Assembly: GCA_023458615.1 (NCBI GenBank)
Contig: JAEWYV010000021.1
Span: 1 to 12,931 of the forward strand
Reading direction: 5' to 3'
DNA: 12,931 nucleotides
Source: Bacillota bacterium
GTDB taxonomy: Bacteria > Bacillota > Clostridia > Christensenellales > CAG-138
The position numbers and the translations under genes are program-made. The notes under the pieces are model-generated. The model worked only from the letters and a program-made list of their open reading frames with translations. It did not search any database and had not been told where the DNA came from. Shown piece by piece: positions 6,811-12,931 of this stretch. Within the stretch, counting starts at the first letter, position 1; each line of letters opens with the position of its first letter.

Positions 6811-6849
6811 TTGTTCAAAAATTGTTCAAAAATGTAGTTACAAGTACAT
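6811..6849. promoter_or_regulatory. Tandem TTGTTCAAAAA repeats and an ATGTA-N8-TACAT dyad
   Basis: TTGTTCAAAAA occurs twice in direct succession at 6811-6821 and 6822-6832, an 11-bp period of about one helical turn. Directly after comes ATGTA-GTTACAAG-TACAT (6832-6849). A related dyad, ATTGT-GA-ACAAT, lies at 6938-6949 and contains the same half-site in inverse orientation. These look like regulator binding sites in the divergent region. The S24 regulator is the closest candidate; none matches the Bacillus LexA box GAAC-N4-GTTC. Confidence 0.5.
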
Positions 6850-6850
6850 T
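6822..6850 (+). promoter_or_regulatory. Possible plus-strand upstream promoter
   Basis: -35 TTGTTC (6822-6827), a 17-base spacer and -10 TACATT (6845-6850) could start a plus-strand transcript near 6857. This would give a long leader of about 180 bases before the YegP-like gene. The elements coincide with the repeats, so the match may only reflect operator sequence. Confidence 0.3.
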
Positions 6851-6981
6851 TTATGCTGATGAAGCCGAATGCTATCCGACTCAGAAAGCACAATGCAGAG
6901 GGGGCGCATGATTCATGACCAGAAAAACCGGAACAGGATTGTGAACAATCTGGATATCATTCTCGATTCGACTGCGTTTGC

Positions 6982-7010
6982 TTGCAATTCAACCATAAAA
7001 ATGGTATTGT
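6982..7010 (+). promoter_or_regulatory. Candidate promoter of the YegP-like gene with a dyad in the spacer
   Basis: -35 TTGCAA (6982-6987) is followed by 17 bases and -10 TATTGT (7005-7010). The spacer contains the perfect inverted repeat ACCAT-AAAA-ATGGT (6992-7005), which abuts the -10 and could be an operator. Transcription would begin near 7017, giving a leader of about 20 bases. Confidence 0.55.
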
Positions 7011-7035
7011 AACAAGAAAACGGAGGCTGATATCA

Positions 7036-7401
7036 ATGGGTAAATATGTCATTAAACAAGGCAAAACTGGACCGTATTTCGTACTCAAGGCAGCCAACGG
7101 TGAGCCGATTGGCAAGTCGGAAGTATATTCCTCCGAAGCCGCAGCAAAGAACGGCATCGAGAGCGTAAAGAAGAATGCGCCCGTCGCCGGAACCGAAGAC
7201 CAGACCGTAGAGGGCTGGAAGAACATGACGAATCCGGTGTTTGAGCTCTATAAGGACAAAGCAGGTGAGTTCCGCTTCCGCCTGCGCGCAAAGAACGGCG
7301 AGCCGATCCTCGCTTCAGAGGGGTATTCGGCAAAAGCATCCGCAATCGGCGGCATCGAGAGCGTCAAGAAGAATGCGGACTCGGAGATTGTAACCGAATA
7401 A
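7036..7401 (+). CDS. YegP-type protein with two DUF1508 repeats
   Basis: The 121-residue protein starts at an ATG with GGAGG nine bases upstream. It contains two tandem copies of the DUF1508 unit: residues about 4-47 (FVLKAANGEPIGKSEVYSS...GIESVKKNA) and about 67-116 (FRLRAKNGEPILASEGYSA...GIESVKKNA). Each shows the family's N-G-E-(P)-I, S-E-x-Y-x-S and G-I-x-S-V-(K)-x-N-A signatures. Length and two-unit layout match Escherichia coli YegP. The product is soluble and cytoplasmic, with no known biochemical activity. It is transcribed alone, between its own promoter and a strong hairpin at 7440, and divergently from the S24 regulator, which suggests control by that regulator. Confidence 0.92.
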   Translation: MGKYVIKQGKTGPYFVLKAANGEPIGKSEVYSSEAAAKNGIESVKKNAPVAGTEDQTVEGWKNMTNPVFELYKDKAGEFRFRLRAKNGEPILASEGYSAKASAIGGIESVKKNADSEIVTE

Positions 7402-7439
7402 AGACGGTCACATCCTGTTTATTTGCAAAGACGAACAGC

Positions 7440-7477
7440 AAATGCGGCGGCATATGAAACAGTATGCCGTCGCATTT
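7440..7477 (+). terminator. Long hairpin after the YegP-like gene, probable terminator
   Basis: A 15-bp stem pairs AAATGCGGCGGCATA (7440-7454) with TATGCCGTCGCATTT (7463-7477), with one G-U pair and an eight-base loop. It begins 39 bases after the stop codon. The U tract is short and broken (ATTTCTGAACTTTT), so it may terminate weakly or act as an attenuator for the transporter gene, whose ATG is 66 bases downstream. Confidence 0.6.
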
Positions 7478-7542
7478 CTGAACTTTTAGAAATAAGTTTT
7501 CTTGAAGGCCTAAACGGCTTGAGAGCGTGCACGGAGGCAAAC

Positions 7543-8733
7543 ATGATTACGCTCCTATCTCGTCTATGGATCCATGACTATAAAAACTATACATCGCCTA
7601 CGGTAAGACTTCGATATGGCATGCTCTGCGGCGCGGTTGGTATCGGGTTTAATATTTTGCTTTTTATCGGCAAGATTTTAACCGGGACATTGACCGGCAG
7701 CATCGGCATCACCGCCGATGCCTTTAACAACCTATCGGATGCGGGCAGTTCGATCGTCACGCTGGTTGGGTTTCGACTCTCGGATGCTAAGGCGGATAAG
7801 GAGCATCCCTTCGGACATGGCAGATTTGAATACATTGCCGGGCTCTTTGTCTCAATGGCGATTCTGCTGATGGGCTTTGAGCTTGCCAAAACCTCTGTGG
7901 AAAAGATCATCACACCCGAGACTGTGACGTTTTCTTACTGGGCGGTTGGTGTATTGGTTTGCTCCATACTCACCAAGCTCTACATGTTTTTTTATAATCG
8001 CGGGATTGGACACAAGATCAATTCGGCGGCCATGCGCGCTACCGCGATGGATAGTTTTTCCGATGTGGCAGCGACCTCCGTTGTACTGATCTCCATGTTT
8101 ATCACAAAATGGACAGGATGGAGCATCGACGGCTATGCAGGTCTTGCTGTTGCACTGTTTATTCTCTATACGGGCGTTCGCGCGGCGAAGGAGACCATCA
8201 GTCCTCTGCTGGGGCAGCCGCCCACGCGTGAGTTTGTGCAGCACATTGAGCGCATTGTTCTGGAACACGACGGAATCATCGGCGTACATGACCTCGTAGT
8301 GCACGACTATGGCCCCGGACGCGTTATGGTGTCCCTGCATGCGGAGGTTCCGGCGGATGGGGACATGATTCGCCTGCACGACGCGGTGGACAACCTTGAA
8401 AAACTGCTGCGGGACGAATGCGGATGCGAGGCCGTGATCCACATGGATCCGGTTGAGACCAACAACGAGGATACAAATCGCCTCCGTCACGAGACCAAGT
8501 CGATTTTACACGATCTGGATGAGCGGCTGAGCCTGCATGATTTTCGTGTGGTTGCGGGACCAACCCATACCAACCTGGTATTCGATGTTGTGGTTCCGTT
8601 TGATTTTTCCATGACGGATGAAGCCGTCCGCAAAGCAGTTTCCGATCGCATTCATATGCTGGATGGAAAGTGCTACGCGGTCATTCAGATTGATAAATCC
8701 AGCATTCAGGCGGAGGAGCTCCCTGCGCGCTGA
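7543..8733 (+). CDS. Cation diffusion facilitator transporter, Mn-type metal site, two C-terminal domains
   Basis: The 396-residue protein starts at an ATG with GGAGG five bases upstream; an upstream extension to 7423 would run through the hairpin and is rejected. The CDF hallmarks are SIGITADAFNNLSDAGSS and KEHPFGHGRFEYIAGL in the N-terminal half, with about six membrane helices over residues 25-215. The transport-site residues read Asn62-xxx-Asp66 in helix 2 and Asp170-xxx-Asp174 in helix 5. Zinc members usually have His in this quartet, whereas Asn/Asp-Asp-Asp-Asp is described for manganese exporters such as MntE, so Mn(II) efflux by proton exchange is the best guess. Residues about 222-308 form the usual cytoplasmic dimerisation domain. 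Residues about 312-396 look like a second ferredoxin-like domain, making the protein about 100 residues longer than a minimal CDF. No yybP-ykoY riboswitch is recognisable upstream. Confidence 0.9.
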   Translation: MITLLSRLWIHDYKNYTSPTVRLRYGMLCGAVGIGFNILLFIGKILTGTLTGSIGITADAFNNLSDAGSSIVTLVGFRLSDAKADKEHPFGHGRFEYIAGLFVSMAILLMGFELAKTSVEKIITPETVTFSYWAVGVLVCSILTKLYMFFYNRGIGHKINSAAMRATAMDSFSDVAATSVVLISMFITKWTGWSIDGYAGLAVALFILYTGVRAAKETISPLLGQPPTREFVQHIERIVLEHDGIIGVHDLVVHDYGPGRVMVSLHAEVPADGDMIRLHDAVDNLEKLLRDECGCEAVIHMDPVETNNEDTNRLRHETKSILHDLDERLSLHDFRVVAGPTHTNLVFDVVVPFDFSMTDEAVRKAVSDRIHMLDGKCYAVIQIDKSSIQAEELPAR

Positions 8734-8773
8734 GTATTCCGGAAGGATATCCTAGAGACCTGGAGGACTGACT

Positions 8774-10546
8774 ATGCAGACAAAATGGGGCAAAGAACTG
8801 GATCGCAGCAGCATATTGCCGGAGTATCCGCGTCCGCAGTTTCGCAGAAATAACTGCACCATTCTAAACGGCGCTTGGGATTATGCGATTACCGCATCCA
8901 GTGCACAGATACCGCCGGACCGCTTTGACGGCACGATTTTGGTTCCATTTTCGCCGGAGAGCGAGCTCTCCGGTGTGGGCTATACTCTCAAACCCAATGA
9001 GTGCATTTGGTATCGCCGCATTGTGGAAGCACCGTTAGGGTATGATCCGAACACGGAGGATTTGATTCTGCATATTGGCGCGGCGGATCAGTTTGCCGAG
9101 GTGCGGCTCAATGGCATGACACTGCTGCATCACGCGGGCGGCTATCTGCCGTTTTCCGCCCTATTGAGCGAGGCGTTCATCCCCGGGATTCCCAATGAGA
9201 TCATCGTGAAAGTGCGGGATGAAACGGACACAGCCTGCTGGTCCCGCGGGAAACAGAGCAGCCAGCCTGGCGGCATCTGGTATACCCCGCAGAGCGGTAT
9301 CTGGCAGACGGTTTGGATCGAACGCGCGCCAAAGCGACGGATTGAGAGCATCCGCTTAACACCACAGTTTGACAGCGCGGAGATCGAGGTGATCGTCTGG
9401 ACCAACTGCGGCGGAACAATTACTGTGGAACTGCTTGGCACGGAAACAGCGCTGCTCAGCGGTGTTCCGCAGCGTTTATCCATGCCGGATTTCGCACCTT
9501 GGAGTCCAGAAGAACCAAAGCTGTATAATATTGCATTCCAGTTTGAGCGGGATCGGGTCGAGAGCTATTTTGCGATGCGGAAGTTCTCCATGGAGCAGGA
9601 CGCACAGGGTGTGCCGCGCTTATTCTTAAACAATGCGCCATATTTTCACAACGGCGTACTGGATCAGGGATATTGGCCGGACGGGCTCTACACCGCACCG
9701 AGCGATGAAGCGATGATCTATGACATCGAACTGATGAAGTCGATGGGCTTTAACATGCTCCGAAAACACATCAAGATTGAACCGATGCGCTGGTATTACC
9801 ACTGCGACAGGCTCGGTATGCTGGTTTGGCAGGATATGGTAAACGGCGGCGGGATCTACGGCAAGGCGGCAATATCGCTGCCATTGGTCTTCGGTAACGC
9901 GCACCTGGACAGTGACTATGCCTATTTTGCCAGGGAAGAAGTGCGCGGGCGGGAGGCTTATCAGCGTGAATTGAGCGAGACCGTCAACCTCCTCTATAAC
10001 ACACCATGCATTGCGATGTGGGTTCCCTTCAACGAAGGCTGGGGGCAGTTTGACGCGAACAAGGCCGTGGAGGCCATCCGCGCGCTGGACGAAACGCGGA
10101 CGATTGACCACGCGAGCGGCTGGCACGACCAGAAGGGCGGAGACGTTAAGAGCCTGCATGTGTACTATAAGCCGTATCGTTTTGCAAAGGATTCGATTGG
10201 GCGCGCGGTAGTGCTCAGCGAGTTTGGCGGATACAGCCAGCACATCGCGGAGCACAGCTTCTCGCAAAAGGAGTTTGGCTATAGGCGCTATAGCACGGCG
10301 GAATCGCTGATGAGTAATTTCGAAAAACTTTATCTGCACGAGGTGATTCCCGCAAAGCAGAAGGGCCTTTCCGCAGCGGTGTATACGCAGCTCAGCGATG
10401 TGGAGCAGGAGACAAACGGGTTTGTGACCTATGACCGCGAGGTGGTCAAGTTTGACCCGGAACGGGTCAAGGCAATCACTGCGCAGCTCAACGATGGCAA
10501 ACAAAAGCCCGTAGAGATGGAGACAAACCCTGTATCGGAATTGTAA
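8774..10546 (+). CDS. Glycoside hydrolase family 2 protein (beta-glycosidase)
   Basis: The 590-residue protein starts at an ATG with GGAGG seven bases upstream, 40 bases after the transporter gene. Domains in order are an N-terminal sugar-binding jelly roll (about residues 15-190, with GGIWYTPQSGIWQTVWIE), a short Ig-like domain (about 195-270) and a TIM barrel (about 275-570). The acid/base is Glu421 in WVPFNEGWGQ and the nucleophile is Glu483 in VVLSEFGGY; both GH2 catalytic residues are present. There is no signal peptide, so it should act in the cytoplasm on an imported beta-linked oligosaccharide or glycoside. Substrate cannot be read from sequence; beta-galactosidase, beta-glucuronidase and beta-mannosidase all belong to this family. 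No sugar transporter or regulator is next to it, and no terminator follows it clearly. Confidence 0.9.
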   Translation: MQTKWGKELDRSSILPEYPRPQFRRNNCTILNGAWDYAITASSAQIPPDRFDGTILVPFSPESELSGVGYTLKPNECIWYRRIVEAPLGYDPNTEDLILHIGAADQFAEVRLNGMTLLHHAGGYLPFSALLSEAFIPGIPNEIIVKVRDETDTACWSRGKQSSQPGGIWYTPQSGIWQTVWIERAPKRRIESIRLTPQFDSAEIEVIVWTNCGGTITVELLGTETALLSGVPQRLSMPDFAPWSPEEPKLYNIAFQFERDRVESYFAMRKFSMEQDAQGVPRLFLNNAPYFHNGVLDQGYWPDGLYTAPSDEAMIYDIELMKSMGFNMLRKHIKIEPMRWYYHCDRLGMLVWQDMVNGGGIYGKAAISLPLVFGNAHLDSDYAYFAREEVRGREAYQRELSETVNLLYNTPCIAMWVPFNEGWGQFDANKAVEAIRALDETRTIDHASGWHDQKGGDVKSLHVYYKPYRFAKDSIGRAVVLSEFGGYSQHIAEHSFSQKEFGYRRYSTAESLMSNFEKLYLHEVIPAKQKGLSAAVYTQLSDVEQETNGFVTYDREVVKFDPERVKAITAQLNDGKQKPVEMETNPVSEL

Positions 10547-10580
10547 AGCAAAGGGAAACCCAGTGTTAAGCGTTGTTGAC

Positions 10581-10609
10581 TTGTGAGGAAAAACCGCCTG
10601 CGGTATAAT
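10581..10609 (+). promoter_or_regulatory. Promoter of the acyltransferase gene with an inverted repeat in the spacer
   Basis: -35 TTGTGA (10581-10586) is followed by 17 bases and a perfect -10 TATAAT (10604-10609). The spacer ends in the 12-bp inverted repeat ACCGC-CT-GCGGT (10593-10604), which touches the -10. A nearby TTGACT at 10576 is 22 bases from the -10, too far. Confidence 0.65.
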
Positions 10610-10641
10610 AAAAGAACAAACAGACGAAAGCAGGTGATGAT

Positions 10642-11835
10642 ATGGAACAGGCAATGCGGCGACACAGAGCGGTCTATCGATTCTGCAAGGCGACGCTCGG
10701 CGGAATCATTCAAAACATTTATGGATTTCATCCGGAGAAGGCAAAGCTGGGCAAAGGCCCGTTTCTCATCACCGCGAATCACAACGGGGATCTCGACCCC
10801 GCACTGGTGGCGATGAGCTTTCCGGATCATATGTATTTTGTTGCAAGCGAGCATATCTTCCGCAAGGGCTTTCTTTCGTGGTTGCTCACCTATTTATTCG
10901 CGCCAATTGCGCGTGTAAAAGGGATGACGGACGCGACAGCGGCGCTGAGCATCATTCGCTCGATCAAGAAAAACGCAAATGTATTCCTGTTTGCGGAAGG
11001 GAACCGCTCCTATAACGGCGTGACCGGCCCGATTTTTCCCGCAACTGGGAAACTCGCTAAGGCGACGGGCGCTTCGCTCGTGACCTATCGCATCGAGGGC
11101 GGATATCTTACCACACCGCGCTGGAGTCACGGGACGCGAAAGGGGCATATGCGCGGGTATGTGGTCAATGTTTACTCGCCCGAGCAGCTCAAGCAGATGA
11201 CGCCGGAAGAGGTGAATGACCGCATCCGCGAGGACATCATGGAGGACGCGTTTGATCGCCAGCGGACGATGCCCTATCGCTATAAGGGAAAAGACCTTGC
11301 CAAAGGGCTGGAAAACGCGCTGTATTTTTGTCCCCGTTGCGGAAAAACCGGTACACTGAAAAGCGAGAAGGATATTTTCTCCTGTACGTGTGGGTTACGA
11401 GTACGTTTCACCGAAACCGGATTTTTTGAAAAGGTGGAGGCAGAGGACCCGGAGCCGCCGTTTGAAACCGTTCGCGATTGGGATTTCTGGCAGGATAAGC
11501 GCATCGTAGAATATGCCGGTTCTCTACAGGATGACGAGATTGCCTATTCTGACGCGGATGTCAAGCTCATCGGCGTAGGGAAAAAGCACAAGGACAGCGT
11601 GCTGGAAATTGGAACGCTTTCCATCACAAAGCAAGCATTAAGCGTTGGCGGACATTGTTTTCCGCTTGCCAGCATCAGCAGTATGGGCTTGATGGGTACC
11701 TACAAGATGATGTTCTCTGTCGACGGTCAGTCCTATGAGCTCCGCGCGGCAAAGACCCCCTATTGCGGGCGGAAGTATTTTACGTTCTACGAACTGCTCA
11801 AGCAGCAGGGTTTATTGAAGGAAAAACAGTCATAA
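10642..11835 (+). CDS. PlsC-like 1-acyl-glycerol-3-phosphate acyltransferase with C-terminal zinc ribbon
   Basis: The 397-residue protein starts at an ATG with AGGTGAT three bases upstream. The N-terminal half (about residues 15-200) is a PlsC-type acyltransferase: the catalytic HX4D motif is His47-NGDL-Asp52 in TANHNGDLDPAL, and the phosphate-binding block is FLFAEGNRS (Glu119-Gly120). Residues 230-250 carry a zinc-ribbon-like Cys230-xx-Cys233 and Cys248-x-Cys250 set. About 145 further residues follow with no domain I recognise. A typical bacterial PlsC has 200-260 residues, so this protein has a large appended module. I infer acylation of a lysophosphatidate-like lipid at the membrane, but the extra module could direct it to another acceptor. 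It is monocistronic, with its own promoter and terminator. Confidence 0.85.
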   Translation: MEQAMRRHRAVYRFCKATLGGIIQNIYGFHPEKAKLGKGPFLITANHNGDLDPALVAMSFPDHMYFVASEHIFRKGFLSWLLTYLFAPIARVKGMTDATAALSIIRSIKKNANVFLFAEGNRSYNGVTGPIFPATGKLAKATGASLVTYRIEGGYLTTPRWSHGTRKGHMRGYVVNVYSPEQLKQMTPEEVNDRIREDIMEDAFDRQRTMPYRYKGKDLAKGLENALYFCPRCGKTGTLKSEKDIFSCTCGLRVRFTETGFFEKVEAEDPEPPFETVRDWDFWQDKRIVEYAGSLQDDEIAYSDADVKLIGVGKKHKDSVLEIGTLSITKQALSVGGHCFPLASISSMGLMGTYKMMFSVDGQSYELRAAKTPYCGRKYFTFYELLKQQGLLKEKQS

Positions 11836-11856
11836 AAAACGAGCAGAGCACTTGCA

Positions 11857-11904
11857 AATCGGCGTGGATGTCTTTAAGATAGACGAAACGCCGATTGTTT
11901 TTTT
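11857..11904 (+). terminator. Rho-independent terminator after the acyltransferase gene
   Basis: A 9-bp stem pairs AATCGGCGT (11857-11865) with ACGCCGATT (11888-11896), followed by G and seven T. The 22-base loop can form an inner GTCT/AGAC stem. It is 22 bases past the stop codon. Confidence 0.85.
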
Positions 11905-11956
11905 GCGGTTTTAACCCGCATGAAACAGAATGAATCAAAAAGGACAGGCAAGAATC

Positions 11957-12904
11957 ATGTCAATCGAACGGGTCAGGAATTATTTTCATATACTGGGGAT
12001 GGAACAACGCGTATGGGAATTTGAAACAAGCACCGCAACGGTCGAGTTGGCGGCAGAAACACTCTGCGTTCGCCCGGCACGCATTGCAAAAACACTCTCC
12101 TTTGCGCTTGGCGATGGATGTGTGCTTGTCGTTGCCGCCGGCGACGCGCGCGTAGACAACCGGAAGTTTAAGGATCAGTTTGGAACGAAGGCGAAGATGC
12201 TGGCCTACGACGAAGTAGAGCGCCTCACCGGGAGCGAGGTTGGTGGTGTTTGTCCATTTGCGCTGCCGAAGCCGACGCCAGTGTATTTAGATATTTCGCT
12301 CCAGCGATTTGCAACCGTCTTTCCCGCATGCGGCAGCGCCAACAGCGCGATTGAACTCACCAACGATGAGCTTTTCCGCTATAGTAAAGCCGTTGCATGG
12401 GTGGACGTTTGTAAAGATTGGGACGAGGGTGATGACCCGCGCATTGACGACCAGCCGAATGGTGATTTACCGATGCCAACAGACGGGGAGATTACCCTGC
12501 GCATCGCGTCCATCGCCGATGCTAACGAAAAGATTGGCTATGTTCCGATGTATCGCTTTGACATCGTGCGCCTGCATGACGGCATAAAGGTTGGAGAAGC
12601 GGATCTGCGACTCGGCTATGTGCGAAATCTCTATTACGGGGGTAACATTGGCTATAGCATAATGGAGGAACATCGCGGCAACGGGTATGCGCAAAAGGCG
12701 GTTCGGTTGATGTTTGTGGTTGCGCGCGCACACCGGATGCCATATCTGATCATCACCTGTGCAAAGGACAACGAAGCCTCTCGTAAGATATTGGAGCATT
12801 TGGGCGGCACGCTGCTGGAGACACGCATTGCGCCAAGCTATAGTTCGTTGTACCAAATTGGCGCAACGGGGGAGCACTGCATCTTTCGATATGATTTAAA
12901 CTAA
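11957..12904 (+). CDS. YbaK/ProX-type aminoacyl-tRNA deacylase fused to a GNAT acetyltransferase
   Basis: The 315-residue protein has two domains. Residues about 1-150 are a YbaK/EbsC-type trans-editing domain: MSIERVRNYF opening, STATVELAAE, the conserved Lys45 in ARIAKTLSF, GGVCPFALP (96-104) and GSANSAIEL (126-134). Proteins of this type hydrolyse mischarged aminoacyl-tRNA. An acidic linker (about 154-177) leads to a GNAT domain (about 178-315) with the acetyl-CoA loop EEHRGNGYA (Arg240, Gly243, Ala245) and NEASRKILEHLGG. The start at 11957 is chosen because family members begin with MS(I/V)E-(R/K)-V-R, although its ribosome site is weak (AGG about eight bases upstream, AAGGA further away). 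An in-frame ATG at 11930 would add nine residues. The GNAT substrate is unknown. Only 27 bases follow the stop in this window, so no terminator or downstream partner is visible. Confidence 0.88.
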   Translation: MSIERVRNYFHILGMEQRVWEFETSTATVELAAETLCVRPARIAKTLSFALGDGCVLVVAAGDARVDNRKFKDQFGTKAKMLAYDEVERLTGSEVGGVCPFALPKPTPVYLDISLQRFATVFPACGSANSAIELTNDELFRYSKAVAWVDVCKDWDEGDDPRIDDQPNGDLPMPTDGEITLRIASIADANEKIGYVPMYRFDIVRLHDGIKVGEADLRLGYVRNLYYGGNIGYSIMEEHRGNGYAQKAVRLMFVVARAHRMPYLIITCAKDNEASRKILEHLGGTLLETRIAPSYSSLYQIGATGEHCIFRYDLN

Positions 12905-12931
12905 GCAGCGATATTCCACACAAAAGACGGA

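Larger units (their letters stand above)
6720..7035. other. Divergent intergenic control region, no gene seen
   Basis: These 316 bases separate the minus-strand S24 gene from the plus-strand YegP-like gene. They hold the minus-strand promoter, the repeats at 6811-6849, the dyad at 6938-6949 and the plus-strand promoter at 6982-7010. The stretch 6851-6937 has no structure that I can name; a 19-codon frame from ATG 6859 lacks a ribosome site and I do not call it. A short regulatory RNA cannot be excluded. Confidence 0.6.

Noticed and set aside
6811..6949. Classical LexA (SOS) box in the S24-YegP control region
   Set aside because: The half-sites TTGTTCA/TGAACAA contain GTTC/GAAC, but no GAAC-N4-GTTC arrangement is present, so it is not a standard SOS box.
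7423..7542. N-terminal extension of the CDF transporter from a TTG
   Set aside because: It would translate through the 15-bp hairpin; the ATG at 7543 has an ideal GGAGG and gives a normal CDF N terminus.
7402..7542. yybP-ykoY manganese riboswitch before the CDF gene
   Set aside because: The 141-base gap holds one long simple hairpin and lacks the paired conserved loops expected of that riboswitch.
7852..8490. Minus-strand open frame of about 210 codons opposite the CDF transporter
   Set aside because: The sense strand encodes a clear CDF protein with all motifs; the antisense product looks random and has no start signal.
9626..10654. Long open frame of about 340 codons on the minus strand
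   Set aside because: It lies opposite the GH2 gene, whose catalytic motifs are intact. Its translation has no recognisable domain and it lacks a ribosome binding site; it is explained by codon bias of the sense gene.

Overview
The window looks like chromosomal DNA of a mid-GC Gram-positive bacterium of the Bacillota, probably class Clostridia. Clues are strong GGAGG-type ribosome binding sites, short U-tailed terminators, a small XRE regulator next to a DUF2178-like membrane protein, a DUF4386 protein, and membrane-anchored PQQ-like beta-propeller proteins with Thr/Pro-rich stalks. The taxon is an inference; there is no rRNA or other phylogenetic marker here. I see no tRNA, CRISPR array, insertion sequence or phage gene.

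Layout. (1) Bases 1-3704: two tandem paralogous genes for membrane-anchored extracellular beta-propeller proteins. The first lacks its 5' end at the window edge. The pair ends at a strong terminator (3726-3754). (2) Bases 3755-5951: a probable operon of a DUF2178-like four-helix membrane protein, an 83-residue XRE regulator, a small four-helix membrane protein (DUF6326-like) and a DUF4386 six-helix membrane protein. Its promoter lies in a cluster of three near-identical 15-bp inverted repeats, the most conspicuous regulatory structure of the window. (3) Bases 5977-7401: a shared bidirectional terminator, then a minus-strand XRE/S24 (LexA/CI-like) regulator, a 316-base divergent control region, and a plus-strand YegP-type double DUF1508 gene. 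The S24 regulator appears unable to cleave itself: both the Ala of the Ala-Gly site and the catalytic Lys are replaced. (4) Bases 7402-10546: a cation diffusion facilitator with an extra C-terminal domain and a Mn-type metal quartet, followed 40 bases later by a cytoplasmic GH2 glycosidase. (5) Bases 10581-11904: a PlsC-like acyltransferase with a C-terminal zinc ribbon, with its own promoter and terminator. (6) Bases 11957-12904: a fusion of a YbaK/ProX-type aminoacyl-tRNA deacylase with a GNAT acetyltransferase.

Most of the region reads as ordinary chromosomal housekeeping and accessory genes. The best leads for something less described are the XRE/three-membrane-protein module with its operator triad, the apparently non-cleaving S24 regulator with its repeat-rich divergent promoter, and the YbaK-GNAT fusion. 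All functional calls come from reading motifs by eye; no database search was possible.
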